A stretch of DNA of 64,000 bases from Pseudomonadota bacterium (GCA_023451825.1 JAEXYA010000039.1:62001-126000), one strand, 5' to 3'; shown: positions 1 to 9,672, numbered from the stretch's first letter. Notes: generated by a model from the sequence alone, not told the origin. Numbers and translations are program-made.

Positions 1-314
1 ATGCGGTCGAGCACGCCGGGACCGAAATTTTCGACAAGCACGTCGCACTGCTTCATCAGCGCGGTGAGCACTTCCTTGCCCTTCGGGTTCTTGGTGTCGA
101 GGGTGATGGAGCGCTTGTTGTGGTTCAGCATGGTGAAATACAGGCTGTCCACATTCGGGATGTCCTGCAGCTGGCCGCGGGTGATGTCGCCGACGCCCGG
201 ACGCTCGACCTTGATGACGTCGGCGCCGAACCAGGCGAGGAGCTGCGTGCAGGTCGGGCCCGATTGCACATGGGTGAAGTCGAGAATGCGAACGCCTTTG
301 AGCGCCTGTGTCAT
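1..314 (-). CDS. frc: Formyl-CoA:oxalate CoA-transferase, N-terminal part (runs off window)
   Basis: Class III CoA-transferase that moves CoA from formyl-CoA to oxalate, giving formate and oxalyl-CoA, the substrate of the neighbouring decarboxylase. Only the first ~104 residues are inside the window. They begin MTQALKGVRILDFTHVQSGP and continue with the family's IKVERPGVGDITRG and NHNKRSITLD segments, and the reading frame stays open to base 1. The gene lies 47 bp downstream of oxc on the same strand, so both are probably one transcript. The start ATG at 314 follows a GGGAGTAA-like ribosome binding site. The product is certain at family level; assignment as frc rather than another CaiB/BaiF member rests on the oxc neighbour and the close N-terminal match. 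Confidence 0.9.
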   Translation of the reverse strand, partial: MTQALKGVRILDFTHVQSGPTCTQLLAWFGADVIKVERPGVGDITRGQLQDIPNVDSLYFTMLNHNKRSITLDTKNPKGKEVLTALMKQCDVLVENFGPGVLDR

Positions 315-361
315 GGTGTTACTCCCGTTATCGTTTTGAAAGGTGACGGGGCGAATGCCCC

Positions 362-2092
362 TTATTTCTTCTTGCTCAGCACGCTCTGCGGATTGAGGTT
401 ACCGATGCGGCCGCTTTCGCTGCCGGCAGCGGGATCAATCACGGCGTTGATGAGGGTCGGCTTGCCCGAGTCCATCGCCTCGTTGACGGCGCGCTTGAGT
501 TCGTCGGGCGAGGTGGCGTTGACGCCGACGCCGCCGAAGGCTTGCATCATCATGTCGTAGCGCGAGCCCTTGACGAAGACGGTGGGGGCGACGTCCGGGC
601 CACCTGTCGGATTGACGTCGGTGCCGCGATAGATGCCGTCATTGTTGAAGACAACGATGCAGACCGGCAGATTGTAGCGGCAGATGGTTTCGACCTCCAT
701 GCCGCTGAAGCCGAAGGCGCTATCGCCTTCGATGGCCAGCACCGGCTTGCCGGTCTCGACGGCGGCGGCGATGCAATAGCCCATGCCGATGCCCATGATG
801 CCCCAGGTGCCGACATCGATGCGCTTGCGCGGCTTGTACATGTCGACGATGCCGCGGGCGAGATCGAGGGTGTTAGCGCCTTCATTGACCAGCATCGCAT
901 CCGGACGCTCGGCAATGATGGTGCGGAGAACGCCGAGCGCGCCGTGATAGTCCATCGGCGAGTTGTTGTTGCGCAGTTTCGGCGCCATCTTTGCGATGTT
1001 GTCATCGCGCTTAGTGGTGACGGCGGACGTCCAGTCGCTTGATGCCTTCGTCCAGCTCTTGCCCATGCCGTCGAGCAAAGCGGCCACACAGGAGCCGATA
1101 TCGCCGACCACGGGTGCAACGATCTCGACGTTGGAATCCATTTCCTTCGGCTCGATGTCGATCTGGATGAACTTCTTCGGTGCATCGCCCCAGGCCTTGC
1201 CCTTGCCGTGCGACAGCAGCCAGTTGAGGCGGGCGCCGATCAGCATGACGACGTCGCTATCCTTCAGCACGGTGGAGCGTGCCGCGCCGGCGCATTGCGG
1301 ATGGGTGTCGGGGAGGAGGCCTTTTGCCATGCTCATGGGCAGGAAGGGAATGCCGGAGGTTTCGACCAGCGACTTCACGGCCTCGTCGGCCTGCGCGTAA
1401 GCGGCGCCCTTGCCGAGAATGATCAGCGGCTTCTTCGCCGACTTCAGCACGTCGAGCGCGCGCTTGATGGAATCCGGTGCAGGGATCTGCGCCGGTGCGG
1501 CGTCGATCACCTTCACCAGCGACTTCTTGCCGGCTTCGGCATTCATCACCTGGCCGAACAGCTTTGCCGGCAGATCGAGATAGACGCCGCCGGGACGACC
1601 GGATACGGCCGCGCGGATAGCGCGGGCGAGGCCGATGCCGATGTCCTGTGCATGCAGCACGCGGAACGCGGCTTTACAGAGCGGCTTGGCGATCGCGAGC
1701 TGATCCATTTCCTCATAGTCGCCCTGCTGCAGGTCGACGATCTCGCGCTCGGACGAACCGGAGATCAGGATCATCGGGAAACAGTTGGTGGTGGCGTGGG
1801 CGAGGGCGGTGAGGCCGTTGAGGAAGCCCGGTGCCGACACGGTGAGACACACGCCCGGCTTCTTGGTGAGATAGCCGGCGATGGACGCGGCATAGCCGGC
1901 GGCCTGTTCGTGGCGGAAGGAGAGCACGCGAATGCCTTCGGCCTGCGCCATGCGGCCGAAATCGGTGATCGGAATGCCGGGGACGCCGTAGATGGTGTTG
2001 AGGCCGTTCAGCTTGAGGGCATCGATAATCAGATGGAAGCCATCTGTCAGATCCTGTTCGGTCGATGTGTCGATGCTGTGAACTGCGGACAT
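362..2092 (-). CDS. oxc: Oxalyl-CoA decarboxylase
   Basis: Thiamine diphosphate enzyme (576 aa) that converts oxalyl-CoA to formyl-CoA and CO2 in the cytosol, working in a cycle with Frc. The N-terminal TPP-binding half carries the catalytic glutamate in FRHEQAAGYAA. The C-terminal half has the TPP/Mg motif GDSAFGFSGMEVET ending in FNNDGIY, both typical of oxalyl-CoA decarboxylases. Length matches the family. It lies between the GntR regulator and frc on the minus strand, so gntR-oxc-frc is probably one operon read from the divergent promoter near 2900-3050. No truncation or missing key residue is seen. Confidence 0.95.
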   Translation of the reverse strand: MSAVHSIDTSTEQDLTDGFHLIIDALKLNGLNTIYGVPGIPITDFGRMAQAEGIRVLSFRHEQAAGYAASIAGYLTKKPGVCLTVSAPGFLNGLTALAHATTNCFPMILISGSSEREIVDLQQGDYEEMDQLAIAKPLCKAAFRVLHAQDIGIGLARAIRAAVSGRPGGVYLDLPAKLFGQVMNAEAGKKSLVKVIDAAPAQIPAPDSIKRALDVLKSAKKPLIILGKGAAYAQADEAVKSLVETSGIPFLPMSMAKGLLPDTHPQCAGAARSTVLKDSDVVMLIGARLNWLLSHGKGKAWGDAPKKFIQIDIEPKEMDSNVEIVAPVVGDIGSCVAALLDGMGKSWTKASSDWTSAVTTKRDDNIAKMAPKLRNNNSPMDYHGALGVLRTIIAERPDAMLVNEGANTLDLARGIVDMYKPRKRIDVGTWGIMGIGMGYCIAAAVETGKPVLAIEGDSAFGFSGMEVETICRYNLPVCIVVFNNDGIYRGTDVNPTGGPDVAPTVFVKGSRYDMMMQAFGGVGVNATSPDELKRAVNEAMDSGKPTLINAVIDPAAGSESGRIGNLNPQSVLSKKK

Positions 2093-2160
2093 TCCGCTCT
2101 CCCCTGACGTTTCTGGGTATGGTTGTTGGTCGATGCCGCGCGGCGAACCGCGCGACGGCG

Positions 2161-2892
2161 TTAGGTGAATAGCTCCTGGCCATGCGCCTCGACATATGAG
2201 GCAAGACCAAGCGTGTGATCGCGTGCGAGCTTCTCCGCGCGCTCGGTGTCGCGCTCCTCGAGTGCCTCGATGATGGCGAGATGCTCGGGCAGGGAGGTCG
2301 CGGTGCGATCGACCCGGCCGATGGTGAGCTGACGATAGCCGCGCACATGCAGCAGGATGTCGTTGGTCATGTCGATCAAGACCGGACTTTCACTGAGCGA
2401 CAGCACTGCCTGGTGAAAAGCAATGTTGGCCTTTGAATATTCTTCGACATGATCCTGCGGCAGGCGGTCCTTGCCGAAATCCTTGAAGAAGTCGCGCAGC
2501 GCCGAGATGTCCTTCTTGCGTGCCGTGGTCGTGATCAGGCGCGCAGCCATGCTTTCCAGCGCCGCCCAGGCGCGGATCATGTCGACGATCTCGTTCTTGG
2601 TCTTGCGCACGACGACGATGCCGCGGCGTGGCACGGTTTTGACAAAACCGTCCTGCTCCAGCATCGCGATGGCTTCGCGAATGGGGGTGCGGCTGACGCC
2701 GAGACGTTCGGAGAGGGCGCGCTCGTCGAGCATCACCGGATCCGGCGTCGTATAGATGTCCATCTTAAGAATGGCTTCTTTCAAGGCTTCATAGGCCTTG
2801 GTCTTGAAGCTGGTCTCTGGTGCGATCCGTACGATCGCAAGATCGGCATCGGACATAATGGACGGCGCCTTGGTTGGTTTTCGCGTTGGCAT
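2161..2892 (-). CDS. GntR-family (FCD) transcriptional regulator of the oxalate locus
   Basis: 243 aa regulator. Residues ~20-95 form a winged helix-turn-helix with the GntR signature LSERLGVSRTPIREAIAMLEQDG. Residues ~100-225 form an all-helical FCD ligand domain with its histidines spread as usual. The ATG at 2892 is preceded by GGAGA at a good distance. The gene heads the oxc-frc transcript and diverges from the acyl-CoA synthetase, and two matching palindromes lie in the shared promoter. It is therefore inferred to control oxalate genes and probably itself. The effector (oxalate, oxalyl-CoA or formyl-CoA) cannot be read from the sequence. Confidence 0.9.
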   Translation of the reverse strand: MPTRKPTKAPSIMSDADLAIVRIAPETSFKTKAYEALKEAILKMDIYTTPDPVMLDERALSERLGVSRTPIREAIAMLEQDGFVKTVPRRGIVVVRKTKNEIVDMIRAWAALESMAARLITTTARKKDISALRDFFKDFGKDRLPQDHVEEYSKANIAFHQAVLSLSESPVLIDMTNDILLHVRGYRQLTIGRVDRTATSLPEHLAIIEALEERDTERAEKLARDHTLGLASYVEAHGQELFT

Positions 2893-2944
2893 GAATCATC
2901 TCCGGTCGGAGACGTCGTACCACAGAAACAACATGCAGAATTTT

Positions 2945-2961
2945 TGGCATGCCAGATGCCA
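2945..2961. promoter_or_regulatory. Candidate GntR operator 1 (TGGCAT-N5-ATGCCA)
   Basis: Inverted repeat TGGCAT-GCCAG-ATGCCA, containing the perfect 10-bp palindrome TGGCATGCCA. It sits 53 bp upstream of the gntR start. The 10-bp core resembles the TGG-TATA-CCA type sites known for FCD-class GntR proteins. Confidence 0.7.
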
Positions 2962-3025
2962 GCGTGTCAAGCTGACGGCTATTTCAGCAATTTTGCGCTG
3001 CACCGCGCCTTGACTTTCGATTTTC

Positions 3026-3042
3026 TGGCATACCAAATGCCA
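3026..3042. promoter_or_regulatory. Candidate GntR operator 2 (TGGCAT-N5-ATGCCA)
   Basis: Second copy, TGGCAT-ACCAA-ATGCCA, centred 81 bp from the first and 40 bp upstream of the acyl-CoA synthetase start. The two copies share 15 of 17 bases, far more than the flanking AT-rich DNA, which supports a regulatory role. Confidence 0.7.
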
Positions 3043-3081
3043 TCAATTCGTCCGCGTCAAGAAACGCAATGGGAGAAGGCC

Positions 3082-5244
3082 ATGTCTCAATCGAATCTCG
3101 CTGTCAAAGAAGCACCCGCCTCGGCCAAAGATGCCGTGCGAAAGGTGCTCGACGCCGTCAAGGCGGACAAGCGCACCAGCCTGACGGCGCCGGAAGGTAA
3201 GCTCGTCTGCGACGCCTATGGCATTCCCGTTCCGAAAGAGGGCGTGGCCACGTCGGCGGCGGATGCAGCCAAGCTCGCCGGCGGCATGGGCTTCCCGGTG
3301 GTGATGAAGATCGTCTCGCCGGACATTCTCCACAAGACCGAAGCGGGCGGCGTCATCGTCGGCGTGAAGACCGCTGAAGACGCGCAGAAGGCCTATGACA
3401 CCATCCTGGCCAATGCCAAGAAGTACAAGGCCGATGCGAAGATCGAAGGTGTCCAGGTTCAGCAGATGCTGATGGGCGGCACCGAAGTGATCATCGGATC
3501 CATCACCGACGGTTCGTTCGGCAAGCTGGTGGCGTTCGGTCTCGGCGGCGTGCTGGTCGAAGTGCTGAAGGACGTGACTTTCCGTCTGGCGCCGGCGACC
3601 AATGACGATGCGCTGTCGATGCTCGATGGCATCCAGGCCGCTGAGATGCTGCACGGCGTCCGCGGTGGCGATCCCGCCAATCGCGAGGCGCTGGCCGATA
3701 TCATTGTGAAGGTATCGCAGCTCGTCAGCGATTTCCCTGAGATGGTCGAACTCGATCTCAACCCGGTTTTCGCCACCAAGAAGGATGCGATTGCGGCCGA
3801 CGTGCGCATCGTTGTCGATTTCGACTACAAGCCGCGTCCGGCGCCGCGCCCGACTGCGGAAATCGTCACTGCGATGAACCGCATCATGCAGCCCAAGGCC
3901 GTCGCTGTGATCGGCGCCTCGGCAGAGGACGGCAAGATCGGCAACTCCGTGATGAAGAACCTGATCAACGGCGGCTACAAGGGGCAGATCTATCCGATCC
4001 ATCCCAAGGCCGACGAGATCATGGGCCTCAAGGCCTATAAGAGCGTCAAGGATGTCGCCGGTGAGATCGACACGGCGGTGTTCGCGATCCCGGCAAAATT
4101 CGTCGCGGCTGCGCTGACCGAATGCGGCGAGAAGAAAATTCCGGGCGCCGTGCTGATCCCGTCGGGCTTCGCCGAAGCCGGCGCGCCTGAATTGCAGGAA
4201 GAGATCGTCGCCGTCGGCAAGAAATACGACATCCGCCTGATGGGGCCGAATATCTACGGCTTCTACTACACGCCGTCGAATCTCTGCGCGACGTTCTGTA
4301 CCGCATATGACGTGAAGGGCTCGGCGGCGCTGTCGTCACAGTCCGGCGGCATCGGCATGGCGATCATCGGCTTTTCGCGCTCGGCCAAGATGGGCGTGTC
4401 GGCCATCGTCGGTCTCGGCAACAAGAGCGATATCGACGAGGACGATCTGCTCGCCTTCTTCGAACAGGATCCGAACACCACGATCATCGCACAGCATTGC
4501 GAAGATCTGAAGGACGGCCGTGCCTTCGCGGAGGCCGCCAAGCGCGTCTCCAAGAAGAAGCCGGTTGTCGTGCTCAAGGCGGGCCGCACCTCGGCTGGCG
4601 CCAAGGCGGCCTCGTCGCATACCGGCGCGCTCGCCGGCAACGACAAGATCTATGAGGACGTGCTGAAGCAGTCGGGCGTCATCCGCGCCCGTTCGCTGCG
4701 CCAGTTGCTCGAATTCGCCCGCGGCATTCCGGTGTTGCCGACGCCGAAGGGTGAGAACGTGCTGATCATCACCGGTGCCGGTGGTTCGGGCGTTCTGCTG
4801 TCGGACTCGGTGGTGGATAACGGCCTGTCGCTGATGGCGATGCCGCCGGATCTCGATGCGGCATTTCGCAAGTTCATTCCGCCGTTCGGTGCCGCCGGCA
4901 ATCCCGTTGACATCACCGGTGGCGAGCCGCCGATCACCTATGTGAATACGGTGAAGCTCGGTCTCGAGGACGAACGCATCCACTCGCTGATCCTCGGCTA
5001 CTGGCACACGATCGTGACGCCGCCGATGGTGTTCGCCAAGAACATGGTCGAGATCAAGAACGAGATGAAGAAGAAGGGCATCGACAAGCCCATCGTCGCT
5101 TCGCTCGCCGGCGATATCGAAGTGGAAGAGGCCGCGGAATATCTCTACCAGAATGGCATCCCGGCTTACGCCTATTCGACGGAGCTTCCGGTGGAAGTAC
5201 TCGGCGCCAAGTACAAGTGGGCGCGTGGGGCAGGGCTGCTGTAA
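3082..5244 (+). CDS. ADP-forming acyl-CoA synthetase (acetate-CoA ligase family)
   Basis: 720 aa fused acyl-CoA synthetase of the NDP-forming type, which couples a CoA thioester to ADP + Pi. Domain order is ATP-grasp first (residues ~20-245, with MKIVSPDILHKTEAGGV and ELDLNPVF), then a CoA-binding Rossmann domain (AVIGASAEDGKIGNSV, ~270-380), then the succinyl-CoA-ligase-like domains. The phospho-histidine is probably His513 in SSHTGALAGND. The frame is open further upstream, but the ATG at 3082 follows GGGAGAAGG and starts after the operator. Its place opposite oxc-frc suggests it acts on formyl-, oxalyl- or acetyl-CoA in oxalate use. The substrate is not visible in the sequence. Confidence 0.85.
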   Translation: MSQSNLAVKEAPASAKDAVRKVLDAVKADKRTSLTAPEGKLVCDAYGIPVPKEGVATSAADAAKLAGGMGFPVVMKIVSPDILHKTEAGGVIVGVKTAEDAQKAYDTILANAKKYKADAKIEGVQVQQMLMGGTEVIIGSITDGSFGKLVAFGLGGVLVEVLKDVTFRLAPATNDDALSMLDGIQAAEMLHGVRGGDPANREALADIIVKVSQLVSDFPEMVELDLNPVFATKKDAIAADVRIVVDFDYKPRPAPRPTAEIVTAMNRIMQPKAVAVIGASAEDGKIGNSVMKNLINGGYKGQIYPIHPKADEIMGLKAYKSVKDVAGEIDTAVFAIPAKFVAAALTECGEKKIPGAVLIPSGFAEAGAPELQEEIVAVGKKYDIRLMGPNIYGFYYTPSNLCATFCTAYDVKGSAALSSQSGGIGMAIIGFSRSAKMGVSAIVGLGNKSDIDEDDLLAFFEQDPNTTIIAQHCEDLKDGRAFAEAAKRVSKKKPVVVLKAGRTSAGAKAASSHTGALAGNDKIYEDVLKQSGVIRARSLRQLLEFARGIPVLPTPKGENVLIITGAGGSGVLLSDSVVDNGLSLMAMPPDLDAAFRKFIPPFGAAGNPVDITGGEPPITYVNTVKLGLEDERIHSLILGYWHTIVTPPMVFAKNMVEIKNEMKKKGIDKPIVASLAGDIEVEEAAEYLYQNGIPAYAYSTELPVEVLGAKYKWARGAGLL

Positions 5245-5330
5245 GGCGCGTTCTGTCGCTGTTGAAAGAGAAATGCCGCTCGGGAAACCTGGCGGCGTTT
5301 TTCTGTTTGGGGAGTCGCAACAAACTCATC

Positions 5331-5446
5331 CCTCATCCTGAGGAGCGGTCGTCTTCGACCGCGTCTCGAAGGATGGCTGCACACTCTGAGTCAGGCCAGT
5401 CATGGTTCGAGACGCGCGCCAAGGGGCGCGCTCCTCACCATGAGGG
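5331..5446. repeat. Palindromic intergenic repeat, family 1 (full copy)
   Basis: Two ~46-bp units in inverted orientation around a ~24-bp centre. The left unit starts CCTCATCCTGAGGAGC and ends in CGTCTCGAAGGATGG; the right unit is its imperfect reverse complement, ending CTCCTCACCATGAGG. A second full copy is at 48568-48678 and a half copy near 34111. It separates the acyl-CoA synthetase from pncB (convergent ends). Confidence 0.85.
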
Positions 5447-5465
5447 CGGAGTGTGGCGCTGTGAG

Positions 5466-6767
5466 CTAAAGAATCACCTTCTGCTCAGCCACGCCCTCAC
5501 GGCCAAAGATGCGCAGATAGCGGTCGATCTCTTCCTGGCTGCCGCCGGTCGTCTTGGCCGGATTGTCCGACAGCTTCACCGCCGGTCGCCCGTTGGCTGC
5601 CGTGACCTTGCACACGAGGCTGATCGGATCGAGCGTATCCAGCCCGCGCGGATGCGCGCCGCGGAAATCGTTGGTTGCCATGGTGCCCCAGCCAAAACTC
5701 TCGCGGATGCGGCCGCGGAAACGCTGGTGCAGGTCGATCATCAGATCAACTTCCAACCCGTCGGAGAACATCGCGCGCTTCTTGCGCGGGTCTTCGCCAC
5801 GCATGGCGTACCAGGCGATCACTTCCTCGCCGGCCGCGATCGGCTCCTTGCTGTCCATGCGCATGCCCGTCCATTTGGATGCCCAGGCGGGGGCGTCACG
5901 CAAAAACTGGGTCATGCCGAACGTGTCGGGCAGAATGATCAGCAACTCGCCGTCATAGACTTCCTGCCATTTGGCGAGCACGTCATATTGCGCGGTCTTC
6001 AGCGCTTCGTCGCTGTCAGCGAGGCAGCCGAACACCATTGGCAGTTCGTGCGAATTGGTGCCGATGGCCTCGAAGGAATGCTTGAAGGCGAGCAGTGCGT
6101 TCGAGGTGCCGACGAAGCTACGGCCGAGTTCGTTGGCCATCGCGTCCGTCACCCATTCCTGCCACAGGAAGCCGTGGCGGCGGCGGGTGCCGAATTCCGC
6201 GAGCTTGAGATCGGGATAGGATTTCAGCTTGGTGATCTTGCTCCAGATCTTGGTCTTGGCGTGGGCGTAGAGAATATCCAGCTCGAACTTGTCGAGCGAC
6301 GCCATGGCCATGCGCGAGCGCAGCTCGCTGACAATGGCGAGGGCATAGATTTCCCACATGGTGACCGCAGCCCAGTCGCCCTCGAAAGTGAGGACATATT
6401 GGCCATCGACCACCTCGAGGTGATAGTTGGGCAGGCGGAACGTGCGGAGATATTCGATATATTCCGGGCGAAAAATGTCGCGGCGGCCATAGAAGCGGTT
6501 GCCGGCCAGCCAGATCAGTTCGTTCTCGCGGAAGGTGAGGGTGCGGGCGTGATCAAGCTGCGCGCGAAGCACTGCTTCCGGGATGATTTCCGCCAGGCGG
6601 ACCGTCCTGGTGCGGTTGATCAGGCTGAAGGTGACGGGCACCTTCGGATAGAGCATCCAGACGAACTGGTGCATCAGGAATTTGTAGAAATCCGTGTCCA
6701 GCAGCGACCGAATGATCGGGTCGAGCCGGTAATTGTGGTTATGGACCCGGGTGGCGAAATCCATCAT
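5466..6767 (-). CDS. pncB: Nicotinate phosphoribosyltransferase
   Basis: Converts nicotinate and PRPP to nicotinate mononucleotide in the NAD salvage (Preiss-Handler) pathway. About 433 aa from the chosen start MMDFATRVHNHN. The family core RSLLDTDFYKFLMHQFVW is at the N-terminus, and GTSNALLAFKHSFEAIGTNSHELPM carries the histidine phosphorylated during catalysis. The frame is open upstream to 6839, giving a possible 24-residue extension, but that extension lacks family similarity. The gene is monocistronic, converges with the acyl-CoA synthetase and is flanked by repeats on both sides. Confidence 0.92.
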   Translation of the reverse strand: MMDFATRVHNHNYRLDPIIRSLLDTDFYKFLMHQFVWMLYPKVPVTFSLINRTRTVRLAEIIPEAVLRAQLDHARTLTFRENELIWLAGNRFYGRRDIFRPEYIEYLRTFRLPNYHLEVVDGQYVLTFEGDWAAVTMWEIYALAIVSELRSRMAMASLDKFELDILYAHAKTKIWSKITKLKSYPDLKLAEFGTRRRHGFLWQEWVTDAMANELGRSFVGTSNALLAFKHSFEAIGTNSHELPMVFGCLADSDEALKTAQYDVLAKWQEVYDGELLIILPDTFGMTQFLRDAPAWASKWTGMRMDSKEPIAAGEEVIAWYAMRGEDPRKKRAMFSDGLEVDLMIDLHQRFRGRIRESFGWGTMATNDFRGAHPRGLDTLDPISLVCKVTAANGRPAVKLSDNPAKTTGGSQEEIDRYLRIFGREGVAEQKVIL

Positions 6768-6922
6768 GACTGCGCCGCTCCCCAAAACATGCCTGACACC
6801 GGCATTTATCCTTGATGCCGCGCTCGCGGCCTTACGCACTGAAAATGGCGTAACGGGCGGTCAGAATGATGTCAACGCAATGGCTGAATCCGGAATCCGC
6901 AAGTGAAGGTTGCGGATGCTGT

Positions 6923-7023
6923 CGTAGGATGGGTAGAGCGAAGCGAAACCCATCGGCCGAGCTTGCCGCATCGACGGAATGATGGGTTTCGCTCCGGCGC
7001 TGTGCGCCCACGCTCTACCCATC

Positions 7024-7028
<5 letters not shown>
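6923..7028. repeat. Palindromic intergenic repeat, family 2 (copy a)
   Basis: Long imperfect hairpin. The left arm begins CGTAGGATGGGTAGAGCG and the right arm ends CTCTACCCATCCTACG; inner arms AAACCCATC and GATGGGTTTCGC also pair. Related copies are at 27727-27829 and 53398-53480. The right end overlaps the last codons and stop of the ABC ATPase gene (stop at 7024-7026). Confidence 0.9.
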
Positions 7029-7808
<780 letters not shown>

Positions 7809-7821
<13 letters not shown>

Positions 7822-8609
7822 CTCAATACGCGGGTCTCGAATTGCACGATCAGCGCTTCGAGCAGGAACAGCAGGACGACGAGCACCAGCGTCCAGGCGA
7901 AAACGTCAGCGACGGAGAACAGCTCTTGCGCCACCGACAGGCGATGTCCGATGCCGGTCACCGCGCCGACGAGTTCGGCGATGGTGACGACGCGGATGGC
8001 GAGGCTGAGCGTGATCTTCCAGCTGGTGAGGATGCCCGGCGTGATCGCCGGCAGCATCAGTTTGTAGAGGAACTGGAAAGGCGTGGGACGGAAAGAGCGG
8101 ATCATCTGTTTCAGGTCGCGCGAGACTTCACGCATATTGTCGAGCGCATCCACGGTGAAAACCGGCGCGCAGACGACGACGAGCACGAAGACGATGCGGA
8201 ATTCAACGCCCTTGAACCACAGTACGGCGAACAGGATCCAGGAGACGACCGGCACCGCCATCAGGATCCGGACCATCGGGCGGAGATAGCGCTCGACGCT
8301 GTCGGACAGATACATCAGCACGGCGACGAAAATGCCGATGATGAAAGAGACGAGGAGCGCCAGCAGCACACGGCCGAGCGTCACCGCGACATCGATCGGC
8401 GTGATCTTCATGAGGCTTTCCGCGATCCGGCCGAGGCCGGGGATCGCGAAGGCCGGAATGCCGAGCGACGGCGCGAGATAGGACATGATCTGCCACACCG
8501 CCGCGAAGAGCACGATCGAAATGATCGTCTCGCGCGGCAGGCTCGGCATCATGGATTTGCGGCGCGGCTCTTCGAACGGCGTCGGTGTATGTGCCTCGTC
8601 AGGGGGCAT
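7809..8609 (-). CDS. ABC transporter permease, nitrate/sulfonate/taurine type
   Basis: About 266 aa inner-membrane permease (SsuC/TauC family) with roughly six hydrophobic segments, starting IISIVLFAAVWQIMSYLAP. A BPD_transp_1 coupling region is near residues 170-215 (GILTSWKITLSLAIRVVTIAELVGA). The ATG at 8609 overlaps the end of the binding-protein gene by 11 bp; an ATG 15 bp earlier (8624) is also possible. Longer readings to 8717 would run deep into the binding-protein gene and are unlikely. It works with the ATPase and binding protein on either side. Confidence 0.88.
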
Positions 8610-9579
8610 AGATGATCGCGTCATCAGGCAGTTTCGGATGGAAGCCGGCGGCGACCGCGCGCTCGAACGTATCCCAGATGCTCTTCTTCTCCGCAGCATC
8701 CCAGGCCGGCCGGGCATCGAACACCCAGCGTTTCGCGTGGACGGCTTCTTTCAGCACGCCCGGCGGCAGCTTCACCGTCTCGACCGCGATCTTGTCGGCC
8801 CCATCGGGATCGGACTGCAGATATTTGGTGACGTCTGCGAGCGCTGCGACGAATTGCTTCGGCGCATTGGCGTTCTTCTTGATGCTGTCTTCGCGCATGG
8901 CATAGACGAGCTCCCAGCCCGTCACGCCCGCCATCTCCTTCCAGGCGTCATTGGCATTGAAGATGATTTTCAAGCCGGGATCTTCCTTGATCATCATGGT
9001 GGCGATGGGCTCGATGATCATCGCCGCCTCGACGCGTGCAGCCGCGAGCTGGGCCCGGGCGACGGCAAAATTGGCGTTGACCAGCGTCATGTCCTTGGTG
9101 AGGTCGATGCCCTTGGATTTCGCGTAGATCGACAGGATCTGGAATTGCCCGCTGCCCATATCGGCTGCGAGCTGCTTGCCCTTCAGGTCAGCGAGCGACT
9201 TGATCGCGGGATCTTTTGTGATGATCACGAGATCGGCCAGCGTCGCGCCGGTGGCGACGATGCGCAGCGGCACGCCTTCGAGGCGGAGCTTCTGGAAGTA
9301 GGTGGGGCCGCCGATCAGCGTGTCGATTTCGCCGGTCGCGAGGCCTGCATAGTAGGCGGAGAAAGACGGGTAGGTCTGCACCTCGGCTTCGAAACCGTGT
9401 TTGGTATCGAATTTCTGCGCCTTCATGATGTTGACGATGATCGGTGCAAAGACTGGGAGCGTGAGGCTACCGACGCGTATTTTCGGCAATGATTGCGCGG
9501 ATGAAATTGTGATCGAGGTCGTGCCTAGCAGTGTAGCAGCGGTGCCCAAGGCAAAGGCGCGTCGCGAAAGGCCGGTCAT
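8599..9579 (-). CDS. ABC transporter substrate-binding protein, NMT1/SsuA-like, Tat-type signal
   Basis: 326 aa periplasmic binding protein. The N-terminus MTGLSRRAFALGTAATLLG is a twin-arginine-like signal peptide cleaved after an SAQ-type site; the mature part starts LPKIRVGSLTLPVFAP. The fold matches NitT/TauT binding proteins, with conserved GEIDTLIGG and LADLKGKQLAADMGSG segments. The ATG at 9579 has GGGAG 6 bp upstream, which decides it over two earlier in-frame ATGs. First gene of the transporter operon, divergent from the alpha/beta hydrolase; a strong palindrome lies between them. Ligand unknown. Confidence 0.88.
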   Translation of the reverse strand: MTGLSRRAFALGTAATLLGTTSITISSAQSLPKIRVGSLTLPVFAPIIVNIMKAQKFDTKHGFEAEVQTYPSFSAYYAGLATGEIDTLIGGPTYFQKLRLEGVPLRIVATGATLADLVIITKDPAIKSLADLKGKQLAADMGSGQFQILSIYAKSKGIDLTKDMTLVNANFAVARAQLAAARVEAAMIIEPIATMMIKEDPGLKIIFNANDAWKEMAGVTGWELVYAMREDSIKKNANAPKQFVAALADVTKYLQSDPDGADKIAVETVKLPPGVLKEAVHAKRWVFDARPAWDAAEKKSIWDTFERAVAAGFHPKLPDDAIIYAP

Positions 9580-9654
9580 AAACATCTCCCAGAAAAATAG
9601 TGGCAAACGTTGTGGCGCTTGGTTTTTCGATCACTTCATGCGGCAGTGCGGCAT

Positions 9655-9672
9655 TCGTTTGTAAGCAAACGA
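9655..9672. promoter_or_regulatory. Candidate operator, site 1 of the catabolic regulon
   Basis: Perfect inverted repeat TCGTTTG-TAAG-CAAACGA, further flanked by GGCAT (9650-9654) and ATGCC (9674-9678). It lies in the divergent promoter of the NitT/TauT-type transporter and the hydrolase. The core TTTG-TAA-GCAAAC recurs before the Liv operon (12451) and the molybdenum hydroxylase operon (23764). The MarR-family regulator at 17282 is the likeliest binder (inference). Confidence 0.7.

Noticed and set aside
2449..3081. Upstream extension of the acyl-CoA synthetase frame by 211 codons.
   Set aside because: It is antisense to gntR and crosses the operator pair; the ATG at 3082 has a good ribosome site and matches the family N-terminus.
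5331..5446. CRISPR-like repeats.
   Set aside because: The repeated units are inverted, only two per locus, and without regular spacers; no cas genes are present.
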